From: Branchiostoma belcheri
Taxonomy: Eukaryota; Chordata; Leptocardii; Amphioxiformes; Branchiostomatidae
DNA: 64,000 nucleotides
Assembly (NCBI RefSeq): GCF_001625305.1
Contig: NW_017804043.1
Span: 917,908 to 981,907, forward strand
Reading direction: 5' to 3'
The notes under the pieces are model-generated. The model was not told where the DNA came from. It searched no databases and worked only from the letters and a program-made list of their open reading frames with translations. A program made the translations under genes and the position numbers. This document shows positions 12,401 through 20,070 of the stretch, in pieces; the first letter of the stretch is position 1, and each line of letters opens with the position of its first letter.

Positions 12401-15006
12401 TATACCTCCACAGCAAATCCATTTTTCATCCTTTGCGTTATTTTATGTCTGGTTAAAGTATTTTTATGAAATAGTTGAGAGATTTTTATGGTAAAACAGT
12501 ATTAGTAACACGTAGTCTTAAATGAAGACAAAACGGAAAGTTGGGACAGATTCGGGTTGCCATAATCCAATGATTTTTAACCATAAGGTTACGAGGACCT
12601 TTCGCCCAATTGGGAACCACGTTGTACATACGCAAGACCAATTCTACATCTATGTATCGTTACATAACATGATATAACATAACATGCTATAGCGTATGGA
12701 AACATTGTTTCCACTTAGGGAAAACCTTCGTTAGAGGTCAATCAAATTGAAATTACTATCGGTGAAGGTTAGACATCCAGGTAATAAGATACGCCAAAAA
12801 GCAGTTACTCAAGCAACCGGATATGATTTTGGAAACGGTCAGACGTTTCAGCTAGTATCCACTAGGTTTAGTCACAGAGCTTTCTCCTCTGGTCTCTCAG
12901 TCACTGGCGAAAGCTAGTTGATGCTAGCTGAAACGTCTGACCGTTTCCAAAATCATATCCAGTCGCTTGAGTAATTGCTTTTTGGTGAAATTACTCTATT
13001 TTTCATTTTGATACAAAGAATTCAGGCAGTTAGCCTGGGTTCCATCCTGGTTAGTTTACGTCCGCTCCCACAGTCGCTACCACCAACTGTGGGAGCGGAC
13101 GTAAACTAACCAGGATGGAACCCAGGCTACCAGGCAGTTGCAATAACAGTAAATTTACGTCAAATCCTTTGTGGATTGTTGTTGATTGCTGATAGCTGAG
13201 GACGCAGTGCCTAAATTCCTTCCACGTGGGTTCTTTCCTTTTTCTTTTCGCAGTAATGAGACATGTAACAAGCTCGATTTATTAGCTAATCTAGGCCAAA
13301 GGTTGGATGTAAAACCTGCGGATTAATTGCATCCTTCGGGACGTTTTCGTTGGAACAGTGTAAAAGGGTCATCACGCATTTTCAATTGAGTTAACTGCAT
13401 TTTTCTTTCATACAAGTATACTATGAAAAAGGGACGTCTAACAAAACTCAACCTCACGGTGCCGTCATATCACGCAATTTTGATACTGTCTGGTTTTGAA
13501 GTAGGCTTTAACAGAACCAACCGTTGACAAGGATCTAACTAAAGACGGTCTTTTCGGTAAAAAGACAACCGAGTTGTTTACGACACACGTATGACTACCT
13601 CATGAGTGCCTTTAGTTTGTGATCAAAGGACGATCAGACACTAACCTTCTACTGAATTATGTCTGATTATGAAGTAAGTTTAAGCTGTAATTTCCAACAC
13701 AACAAATTGGACTCAACCAGATTTTCGACTGTACAACTCCAGTCTTTGTCAAGGAATGAGCAATCCACCGCTTGGGTGAGTGCAGTTTGTTGTGTTGGAA
13801 ATTACAGTTTAAACTTGCTTCATAATGATTTCTACCAACACTGATGAACTTTCAAGATAATTATTTCTGATGTTTCCTAGTATGCTCTATGCTTGTTGAA
13901 AACAATCATGGAAGTCGTACTGATTCTAAGGCTAATTTTGTGTCACTTGTGGTTACGGCGTTGTCTTGGGATGCTTTGTTACGCTAACGAACCCAATCGC
14001 CACAAATTAAAGACCCCCAATGGAGAATCAAATGATGCCCAAAGTCTTGGATAATTGATCCAATATTACCATGGGAAAATCTTTTGAGTATAAACATGAT
14101 CAGCATCTGATTTATTAGCAAGATCCAACATTTCATTTGCACCATCGTATTTTTGCGACGAATCTTACCGTATGGGGTCAAAACTGACCCCATAATGTTT
14201 TGCACGAATTTTAGTTTTCTTGTGACTCTTTTCTTGTGATTTTTATATATGTAAAGTTTCATTAATCTATAGCAATATGATCTGACAAAGAAAGTTTTTT
14301 ACATTTGACATGTCCTCACCTGCATTGTACTGTTACTAGTGTTAGTATTAAATAGAGTACCGACATAAAATCACAGCGGTTGACACAAGAAAGCATCGTC
14401 CTTCTGATTGTACGTCTTGTTGTTTTTCTCAGGGTGCATAATTTACATGTTCACTCAGTTGTAGTAGATTGTATGTGGGGAAATGTTATTCTATCCTAAC
14501 AGAAAAGTGGCAAGTTTTGCAAAAATGACAGATCCGGAAGGTGCCTGGTTAACAATTTTTGTGGATTGGTTTCAACATTTGTCTTTGTTATTGGCCCTTT
14601 CTTAATAAGAGCGTGGCATAGCGTACAAGCATAAACATTGTTACATTTGAACAAAACATTGTACATTTGGACACTGTTACATCTGTACAAAAACATGTAC
14701 CAAAACATTGTTACATGCGTAGCGTAGCATAAATGGAAAATATTGTTACAGTCATCAAGACATTCGACAATGCCAAGAAACAAATAGCAACCAGAATATA
14801 TCTACAATTCTTACTGTCACCTTGAATAAAAAATACGTTAATGTTACTTTCATATGTATGTGTGGAGAGGGCCTCTATAAGTACACATATTTTTGCCCAA
14901 TCTTCTAAAAAATATACGCGAATGAAATAAAGCAATATAATACAAGCATACAGTGCAATAAGGATTCACTTACCAGTAGAATTCCAAAAGCAGCCTTAGT
15001 TCCCAT
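364..15006 (-). CDS. CRHR: Class B (secretin-family) GPCR, CRF-receptor-like, exons 1-6 of a longer gene
   Basis: Six exons joined by standard GT-AG splices give 203 residues in one frame: 15006-14974, 7676-7538, 6987-6874, 4917-4820, 4019-3913 and 481-364. Residues 1 to about 22 form a signal peptide. Six cysteines (45, 60, 69, 83, 102, 117) and the CWP and NGTW motifs mark the hormone-receptor ectodomain that binds a peptide ligand. TM1 covers about 138-163 and TM2 about 173-195. The GHSISLV motif in TM1 and SIRC just after it are typical of CRF/DH44 receptors rather than PTH, secretin or calcitonin receptors. Five N-glycosylation sequons are visible in the ectodomain. Known members signal from the plasma membrane, mainly through Gs. 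TM3 to the C-terminus lies off the left edge. Family is near certain; the CRF subtype is judged by eye only. Confidence 0.85.
985..2590. repeat. Tandem satellite, about 187-bp monomer, about 8-9 copies
   Basis: An anchor like TTCTTAATGACACCCAAGGC recurs near 1104, 1276, 1465, 1648, 1846, 2035, 2226 and, degenerate, 2406 and 2567. Two monomer subtypes are distinguishable. One has GTGTTTTCGTTGAAAC followed by a GTGGCC block. The other has GTGTTTTCTTCCAGAC followed by a GAGCGGTACTAAT block. They mostly alternate (A B A B B A B). The array lies entirely inside intron 5 of the GPCR gene. Confidence 0.9.
2736..3345. repeat. Diverged tandem/dispersed repeat next to the satellite
   Basis: GCGATAGTTTGT is found at about 2762 and 3182 with long shared flanks. 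ATGCACTATTTAAGTATCAT is found at about 2836, 3072 and 3256. The copies are related to each other but not obviously to the 187-bp satellite. Also in GPCR intron 5. Confidence 0.7.
3913..4019 (-). CDS. CRHR: CRF-receptor-like GPCR exon 5 (TM1)
   Basis: The exon runs from a TTCTTCACAG acceptor to a GTAAGT donor. It is 107 bp, 35 codons plus two bases (AA), starting in phase 0. It encodes the membrane-proximal stalk and TM1, including [20 protein letters not shown]. The trailing AA pairs with the first base of exon 6 to give lysine, exactly before SIRC. Confidence 0.9.
4076..4330 (+). mobile_element. tRNA-derived SINE, family A
   Basis: The head is tRNA-like, with an A-box-like TGGCCAAGAGGGTAGAGTG and a B-box-like GAGTTCTATCC. 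A conserved body follows, with AATGGTACATACTACTTTCTC and a GTGGACTAGCC block. The same element occurs in reverse at 33104-33394. It lies in intron 4 of the GPCR gene. Confidence 0.8.
4820..4917 (-). CDS. CRHR: CRF-receptor-like GPCR exon 4 (second half of hormone-binding ectodomain)
   Basis: The acceptor is TTTTTCTATTACAG and the donor GAG|GTAAGT. The 98 bp supply two bases that complete Asp96, then 32 codons beginning [21 protein letters not shown]. This is the classic HormR signature: Cys, NGTW, aromatic, Cys. It ends in phase 0 and joins exon 5 directly. Confidence 0.92.
5308..5373 (+). mobile_element. 3' tail of the (TACAGA)-tailed LINE family, short and diverged
   Basis: It contains GCTGGTGTGTTACGC followed by GGTTATACC and an ATACA-rich tail. 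This matches the final 60 bp of the LINE family seen best at 34425-34735. Located in GPCR intron 3. Confidence 0.65.
5611..5639 (-). ncRNA. Hammerhead-like core hairpin (intact boxes), sense to the GPCR gene
   Basis: Read on the minus strand it has CTGATGA, one A, a perfect 6-bp stem (GATGAC with GTCATC) around a 5-nt loop, then GAAACGTT. All invariant bases of the CUGANGA and GAAA boxes are present. The extra A after CTGATGA and the lack of an identifiable stem III and cleavage site argue against calling it active. It lies in intron 3 on the transcribed strand. Confidence 0.4.
6593..6782 (-). mobile_element. LINE 3' end, 5'-truncated
   Basis: On the minus strand it holds the last part of the reverse-transcriptase reading frame, then the 3' UTR block containing CCGCCGCG and GCTGGTGTGTTA, then a GATACAG tail. 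Same family as 18790-19190 and 34425-34735. Confidence 0.8.
6874..6987 (-). CDS. CRHR: CRF-receptor-like GPCR exon 3 (first half of hormone-binding ectodomain)
   Basis: The acceptor is GTGAATTCACAG; the donor is G|GTGGGT, weaker than its neighbours. The 114 bp give two bases completing Lys58, 37 codons and one base of Asp96. The peptide has [18 protein letters not shown] and then PCPS, holding three of the six ectodomain cysteines and the conserved CWP. Phases match exons 2 and 4. Confidence 0.92.
7538..7676 (-). CDS. CRHR: CRF-receptor-like GPCR exon 2 (signal-peptide end and N-terminus)
   Basis: The acceptor TTTGTTTCCGTTTAG and donor AAAA|GTAAGT bound 139 bp (46 codons plus one base). It continues the hydrophobic signal core (VLLLC), then gives an acidic helix-like stretch and the first ectodomain cysteine (MCKLE). 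The last base A joins the AA of exon 3 to give Lys58. The exon has no strong family signature of its own; it is supported by phase, splice sites and the position of Cys45. Confidence 0.82.
7886..8083 (+). mobile_element. Inverted-repeat element with 10-bp target duplication
   Basis: Long arms pair: TCAAACTCTACTACTGG at about 7897 with its complement ending near 8043. The identical 10-mer AAGCCGTGTG flanks it (7876-7885, 8084-8093). The related copy downstream lacks the element, giving an empty-site comparison. The right side has an unpaired extension ending with a GTTTACCTGGATGTC block that recurs in other elements here. Confidence 0.75.
7969..7998 (+). other. Hammerhead-like hairpin, degenerate
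   Basis: CTGAAGA, an A, then GAATGA pairing with TCACTC (five of six pairs), then AAAACGTCC where GAAACGTCC is expected. It lies at the centre of the 7886-8083 palindrome. Confidence 0.3.
9830..9985 (-). mobile_element. tRNA-derived SINE, family C, diverged
   Basis: On the minus strand a B box (GGGGTTTGAATCCC) follows a GTAGACTC segment. Downstream is TGCCCTTGAGAAGGACACTT, a SINE body block also seen at 60048-60235 and, weakly, at 23862-24105. Confidence 0.6.
9893..10467. repeat. Three tandem copies of an about 150-bp tRNA-like unit
   Basis: TGACCTACCTGGATTCAAAC-type segments occur at about 9912, 10060 and 10217. Each is followed by ACGATAGACTGAAGA and GTTACCGTGTAATGAACATGTT. The segment reads as a tRNA B box on the minus strand. 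The third unit is split by a TTTA-rich insertion. Confidence 0.8.
10261..10360 (-). mobile_element. Short insertion with (TTTA)n tail, probable 3' end of a non-LTR element
   Basis: It interrupts the third tandem unit between ACCTAACAGC and CAAACTCAAGG. On the minus strand it ends in AAATA repeats, as expected for a retrotransposed 3' end. A GGGAGGACAA / TTGTCCTCCC hairpin lies beside the tail. Confidence 0.6.
11240..11400 (-). mobile_element. LINE reverse-transcriptase C-terminal fragment
   Basis: The minus strand reads [19 protein letters not shown], the conserved FFPRTIxxWNxLPxxxV tail of CR1/L2-type reverse transcriptases. Nothing upstream of it survives. Confidence 0.65.
12771..12985. 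mobile_element. Palindromic element with about 65-bp arms
   Basis: GATATGATTTTGGAAACGGTCAG (about 12819) is complementary to CTGACCGTTTCCAAAATCATATC (about 12937), and the pairing extends to about 12794 and 12985. It begins with GACATCCAGGTAA, shared with 53829 and, in reverse, 8063. The loop holds a hammerhead-like hairpin at 12904-12933. Half of its arm recurs at 49208-49258. Confidence 0.8.
12904..12933 (+). other. Hammerhead-like hairpin, degenerate first box
   Basis: CTGGCGA, an A, then AGCTAG/CTAGCT (perfect 6-bp stem, 6-nt loop), then GAAACGTC. The first box departs from CTGANGA at one position. It is the loop of the 12771-12985 palindrome. Confidence 0.3.
13031..13129. mobile_element. 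Palindromic mini-element, 43-bp perfect arms, 9-bp target duplication
   Basis: The arms 13031-13073 and 13087-13129 are exact complements around a 13-nt loop. Ends are TAGCCTGGGT / ACCCAGGCTA. Flanks TCAGGCAGT and CCAGGCAGT match at 8 of 9 bases. The ends and arm length match the element at 40458-40568. Target duplications of 9 bp suggest a Mutator-like origin, by inference. Confidence 0.85.
13655..13835. mobile_element. Palindromic element, family shared with 31395-31545
   Basis: Arms TGTAATTTCCAACACAACAAA (about 13686) and TTTGTTGTGTTGGAAATTACA (about 13787) pair and extend outward through the AAGTTTAAAC region. The loop contains GTACAACTCCAGTC, which is inverted relative to the copy at 31.4 kb. 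A degenerate hammerhead-like hairpin (13723-13752, minus) fills the loop. Confidence 0.75.
13836..14970. other. GPCR intron 1 sequence, no further feature
   Basis: Short AACATTGTTACATT-type repeats lie at about 14630-14720. No exon with coherent splice sites was seen on either strand. The remaining intron-1 stretches (8981-9830, 10468-11240, 11401-12770) were also read without finding exons. Confidence 0.4.
14974..15006 (-). CDS. CRHR: CRF-receptor-like GPCR exon 1 (start codon and signal peptide)
   Basis: ATG at 15006-15004 in a good context (GCG before, G after) opens [11 protein letters not shown] and runs into a strong CTG|GTAAGTG donor after 11 codons. Phase 0 joins the VLLLC of exon 2, giving a textbook signal peptide. 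The frame stays open upstream, but no earlier ATG is in frame within the GC-rich flank. The 7.3-kb gap to exon 2 is the main uncertainty. Confidence 0.65.
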
Positions 15007-15298
15007 CGCAGCTGCTCCTCTGGCCGCGCCTCCAACGACTAGATATCCCTGGCATCCGCGAGCGCCAACAACCCGCGCCTGGCACAGACCCAACCGGCAG
15101 CTACGTAACGACGACTACCTGTGTGTGATAGGGCGAAACGCAACAGTGATGATTCCCGTATCTCCGCACGCAGTGCAGTGGTAGCTATAACATCCGCGTC
15201 GGCCTTAAGCAGCGCTAGTCTGTTGTCACGTGGTGACAATGTATTACTGCCAACCAGCACGTCGGCTGAGCGCACTTCGCCTGGGGAAGCTCTGATTT
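15007..15298 (-). promoter_or_regulatory. CpG-rich 5' flank, probable promoter and 5' UTR of the GPCR gene
   Basis: It is locally much richer in CpG than the AT-rich surroundings, directly upstream of the proposed start codon. It carries a CACGTG E-box near 15219. No TATA box is evident. The transcription start cannot be placed from sequence. Confidence 0.35.
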
Positions 15299-15301
15299 TT
15301 A

Positions 15302-16096
15302 CCTCCATGAAAAATGGAGGTATTGTTTTTGGCGGCGTCTGTCTGTGTGTGTGTGTGTCTGTGTGTCTGTGTGTCTGTGTGTGTTTCCGCAACTTTGTAG
15401 TCAGCATAACTTCATAACGCCTTTATGGATTGTGATGATATTTGGTATCTGGTATCTTAGGAAGACAAAGGTCAAGGTCAAATATGGGCCTCCTGGTGGA
15501 TGACCTTGGTACTGCAGCAGAACTTCCGGTTTTTGTATCTTTGGTCCTGAACATGCTATGGTCTTGAATTTTTGGTGACAGATAGCTTTTCCTGTCAGGA
15601 ATATGTGGTGTGCGTTTGGTCCCCCTAGCAGCTTGATCAGGAACTGCAGGGGACTTTCGGGCGAAATATTTGAAAGCCAATAAGTCCAGATAGGAACAGC
15701 GTATTTTCATCATTTTTGGTGTGTTGTTATCTGACAGAGAGATGTACATAATTAACTGCAAATTATGCAAATGAGGACTTTATTTGCATAACTAATGAGG
15801 AAATTCTATAATTACAGTGTTTTACATTATAGAACTTTCATACATGTAATGTATGTAACCTATGGCAGATGGAACATCAACAGATACTAATTATGCAAAT
15901 GGTGACCTAATTTGCATAATTAATGCAAAAAAATCTATGATTTCTCAATGGTGAATGATGGGAATGTCATACTTGGGACATCTTTAAGTTAATCAAAAGT
16001 TAACATCACGATGCATATATTATGTTAATGCAGAGGTCATTTGCGTAATTAAAGAACAAATTTACATTTACATATCAAGCCCATATTTCATGGAGG
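15302..16096. mobile_element. About 795-bp non-autonomous element with CCTCCATGAAA ends and TA flanks
   Basis: The left end CCTCCATGAAA (from 15302) and right end TTTCATGGAGG (to 16096) are inverted repeats, each flanked by TA, as for Tc1/mariner-type insertions. Inside are a TG/CTG microsatellite (15338-15384) and several ATGCAAAT or ATTTGCAT-like octamers between 15764 and 16050. No transposase frame is present. Confidence 0.6.
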
Positions 16097-17004
16097 TATG
16101 AGATCTCGGAACTCTTGTTCACGGTTGTAGTTGAATGTTTGATCAACACTGGATTAGAAGTTTGCCCGTTGCAGACGATATCTTTTCCGACATAACATTT
16201 GGAAACTACAGACGGGATGTTAACCTTATATACAAGAATACGACCTTATATGAGACGTTCTGCCAAAGTGCTATGCACAAAACACTACGGTTCGGCCCAG
16301 GCGCAGTACGTTCTGTCGAAGTGCTAACGTAACATTAGTCACGTGGTGGCTATGTATTACTGCCAGACCACTGAGCATGAAACATCGCCCGCCTAGGCCG
16401 TTTCACGGAGCTGGTTCTAGCTGATTTACCGCGTGCATTAGGGACTGAGGGAGAGGGTACGCGGTGCTAACACACCTCCAGGCTACGGTGACAGAAACTA
16501 CGGCTTCTGCTATCACGTTTTCGCGCGGTTCGGAGGAGATAGAGAGGCGTTGGACCTTGAGAGAATGAATAGTTTGCTTGATTCGATTGGCGGAAAGCGG
16601 AATCGCCACGGGCGATGTAATGTCATCACTGCAGCATAAGGGATATTGTGTCGTATATATGATGTTGTAAATGGTGAATTTAAGGCACTCTTTAACGGAT
16701 ATCACGCCCTGTGTCATTCAACATTTTACTCACCATATTTGAAAAAATAAACAGGAGCCCCCTTTTGTCTTTTTTTGAACTGTTAATGGACAGGCACAAT
16801 GAGCAATTTATGCATTAGCCATTGGCTACCCCGCACTATAGTGATTGAAAACCTGGGTGGAAATAGGCATGCCTTCAAGGACCAGTTATCAACCGAGGAT
16901 ATTAAGGTGTTCAAAAAGACGTTACGTCCCCAAAACAACTGTAGCGTTCCTCAATATATAACCCGTACAGTAAGAAGAGAGTTGGGCATGGGCGTGACAT
17001 TTAG
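16097..17004. other. Gene-free stretch upstream of the GPCR gene, partly CpG-rich
   Basis: A block at about 16353-16382 (GTCACGTGGTGG, TGTATTACTGCCA) repeats the block at about 15215-15250 on the other side of the 795-bp element. 16370-16620 is CpG-rich, with a minus-strand open frame (16403-16717) that matches nothing recognised. Confidence 0.4.
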
Positions 17005-17062
17005 TTCAGTGATATGTAACCAGCTACCGCCGTGCCGCGTGTCTGCGACGCTATGGTGTGTT
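17005..17062 (+). mobile_element. LINE 3' UTR fragment, diverged
   Basis: TGTAACCAGCTACCGCCGTG then GCGTGTCTGCGACGC resembles the CCAGCTGCCGCCGCGCCGCG block of the LINE 3' UTR. Confidence 0.5.
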
Positions 17063-17202
17063 AAGTTACGTCCAAGAAAATGTGCTAACAAACAATAATC
17101 AGTTCAGAGAAAAGTTAACTTTTTTTCAAAACTTTTAAGTTACGTCCAAGAAAATGTGCTAACAAGCAATAATCAGTTCAGAGAAAAGTTAACTTTTTTT
17201 TC
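17061..17202 (+). repeat. Recent 74-bp tandem duplication
   Basis: Two nearly identical copies begin TTAAGTTACGTCC at 17061 and 17135. They share AATAATCAGTTCAGAGAAAAG. Few mismatches are visible, so the duplication is young. Confidence 0.9.
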
Positions 17203-17712
17203 ATAAAGTTGGTGTCCTCAAGCGCGGGGTGAACGACATATTCCCAGGGAGGTAATCTGCCTAGACAAATTATCCCCACAAGATTATACGGGAAACCACC
17301 CAGTATGTATTTCAACCGTTTAGGCATTTAGTACTTTGGTTTGTTACGAGTCAAATACCCTGAAGTAACGAGGAGGATTCGGGAGATACCAATTAAGTGA
17401 TTTTTATGATTGATGACAGCCCCTCGGGGTGTGCGTGATTCCCTTGGCACAAACTTAGAACCTTCTTCAGCGTGTGAGTAGGCACAGCAGTGAGGATTTG
17501 TTCATTTTGTTAGAAACTTGGAGATTGATAACAACAAGGTGCTGGCAGCAGGGGGTATGAGCCTCGTTCAACAGACGTTCTTGGTGCGGTTGGCGTTTTT
17601 TTTGTAGGGGGAGGGGAGCGCTGATTTTGTTTCTCAGTTAGGTCGGTGTTTTTTTGCCAGTTGCACTATTTTATGATCGCTCGTAGGCCTTCCCATGCCT
17701 TCTCTTTTCTCC

Positions 17713-17714
<2 letters not shown>

Positions 17715-17775
<61 letters not shown>

Positions 17776-17797
17776 CACAGACACACACACACACACC
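17715..17797. repeat. (CA)n microsatellite
   Basis: An almost pure AC run with two interruptions near its right end. Open frames across it are artefacts. No other features were seen in 17203-17714 or 17798-18780. Confidence 0.95.
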
Positions 17798-18789
17798 CTG
17801 GAAGGCCTGCAAAGGAGGACAACATAGTTCCTCTGTTTTACAGAGGCCGTGCTTTGTCAAGAGATAAATGCAGCTTATAGGATAACGAAATAAAACATTA
17901 TGTAACATCACAGATGTTCATTGAGCACTCTACGGTGAATTTGATGGATTTATAAATCAACTTATATTGCCGCCTCTTCTGAACTCCTGTTACCGCTACA
18001 CGTATCGTAATGAATTTTTCTGCCACTTCGTAAATGTTTGCATTAGCGGATTAAGTACGTTGAAATGCAGGGACAAAAACATATGACTTCTTAATACGAC
18101 GGTAACCTTAGCTTTGTGGTACCCAGGTGTCTCACGGCATGTTCTCTTCATCTTGTTAAGCTGCATAACCAGATGTAGCATCAACATACAGCGTATAATT
18201 TCATACGAATGTATATCAAGTTGCCATTTGCGATGAAGATATAATGCCATTGACGCAAATTCTGTCACCAGAGCCTCCAAAGTCGCGTTTGCAAAAGGAG
18301 TTAGTCAAAATATTTTCCTTTCATGACTGTTTTACTTTGTTTGCTTGGAACCGGATATTGCTGTTATGTTTGGTAGACGTGCTAAACTTGCACATTTGCT
18401 TAAACGTGTGTCGTGTGTGTTTTATGTACTGTATGTTTTGTTTACGTACATTGTAATCCCTCAATTTCCTTACTCTAATCTTCCAAAGAAGAGCCAAAGA
18501 TGAAAAGTTCGCTGAGTAATATGAATTGTAAAATCTGACAACCTATATGCCAATTTATAACCATAGCGCGCGCAATCTTTGAAAATTGGCTTATTATGTA
18601 ACGATTATGTACATATTGTTACAAGAATCCATTCATTATGGTAATCCCGTACCCATAGAATCTTAAGCCTTTTATGACGCTAAAGTTTGACGCTATAGAT
18701 GGAATCAGAGGGGTTGACTTATATTCTTTGATAAGTGGATTACTATAACAATGATACAGCCATTGTCATATGTCTTCGATAATGCCAAA

Positions 18790-19190
18790 GTTGCGTTATC
18801 TGTATCTGTATCTGTATAGCCGGTATAACCGCCTTTCGGCGTAACACACCAGCTTCTGTATCTGTATAGCCGGTATAACCGCCTTTCGGCGTAACACACC
18901 AGCTTCGCAGGCACGCGGCGCGGCGGCAGCTGGCTATATTACACCGATCGACTTGTTACACCTAACCCTTGAACTTCTAGCTCTAGACATTGTTTAAAGC
19001 TATCTATTGACAATGCCCCTTCTGTACTTGGTGACAGTGAGTTCCACTCTGCGATAGTTCTAGGAAAGAATGAATTCTTGAACACCTCAATCCTCGGTTG
19101 ATTACTCTGGTACTTGAATGCGTGGCTATTTCTTGTTCTCTTCTGGGCTGTGTTCTCTTCTGGGCTTCTTATCTAGTAACTACCCGAAAA
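18790..19190 (-). mobile_element. LINE 3' end with duplicated terminal monomer
   Basis: The minus strand reads through RNSHAFKYQSNQPRIE, then [20 protein letters not shown], typical of a CR1/L2-type reverse-transcriptase C-terminus. A short 3' UTR and GATACAG tail follow. The last about 50 bp (GCTGGTGTGTTACGCCGAAA to ATACAG) is present twice in tandem. Confidence 0.85.
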
Positions 19191-19579
19191 TTAGTATGTA
19201 ATGGCCGTAAAATAGGCAAATCAGTAACAGGCAGGCTTGGTTGTAGTAATATTGGATTACACGTATTACAATAAATATGCTACAAGATCCGATACAGGCC
19301 ATCTATAATACTTAAGTTGTTATCTGAAAAGTACCATAACATCTGCAGGTGAAGGCCGTACGATCCATTGAGACTTAGAGGATTCATTGCAATCTGTGAT
19401 AACACAATGATAGTATATAAAGATGACTAAAGAATCGCAGAGGCTATATTGTAACATCTAAAGGCTAAATTATACTAGATTGATAAACGTATATACTAAA
19501 TTCTAATAAGCTATAAATTCAATAGACCCACCAGTTACAACGCTTATTATGTTGTTATCTAGAATGCGAAAGCCAGAAA

Positions 19580-20070
19580 ACAAGGCAGTATCCAATAGGC
19601 AAGGCAGTATCCAATAGCCAAGACAGTATCCAATAGGCAAGACAGTATCCAATAGCCAAGGCAGTATCCAAAAGGCAAAACAGCATCTACTAGGCAAGAC
19701 AGTATCCAATAAGGAAGACAGTATCCAATAGGCAAGACAGTATCCAATAGCCAAGGCAGTATCCAAAAGGCAAAACAGCATCTACTAGGCAAGACAGTAT
19801 CCAATAAGGAACACAGTATCCAAGCAAGACAGTATCCAATAGGCAAGGCAGTATCCAATAGCCAAGGCAGTATCCAAAAGGCAAAACAGCATCTACTAGG
19901 CAAGACAGTATCCAATAAGGAACACAGTATCCAAGCAAGACAGTATCCAATAGGCAAGACAGTACCCAATAGGCAAGGCAGTATGCAATAGGCAAGGCAG
20001 TATGCAATAGGCAAGGCAGTATCCAATAGGCAAGACAGTTTTCAATAGGCAAGGCAGTATCCAATAGGCT
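19580..20070. repeat. 19-bp minisatellite, about 25 copies, with higher-order pattern
   Basis: The unit is like GCAAGGCAGTATCCAATAG. A variant block (CCAAAAGGCAAAACAGCATC) recurs at about 19668, 19762 and 19873, giving a higher-order period near 95-111 bp. Because 19 is not a multiple of 3, all minus frames stay open and repeat the same 19 residues. This explains the long ORFs here. Confidence 0.95.

Noticed and set aside
17634-17911. Cys/Val and His/Thr frames
   Set aside because: (CA)n microsatellite; the same applies at 26199-26565.
19559-20064. Overlapping minus-strand frames up to 155 codons rich in Leu and Cys
   Set aside because: Caused by a stop-free 19-bp minisatellite; all frames show the same repeat.
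19580-20070. CRISPR-like direct repeats
   Set aside because: No spacers; contiguous minisatellite in an animal genome.
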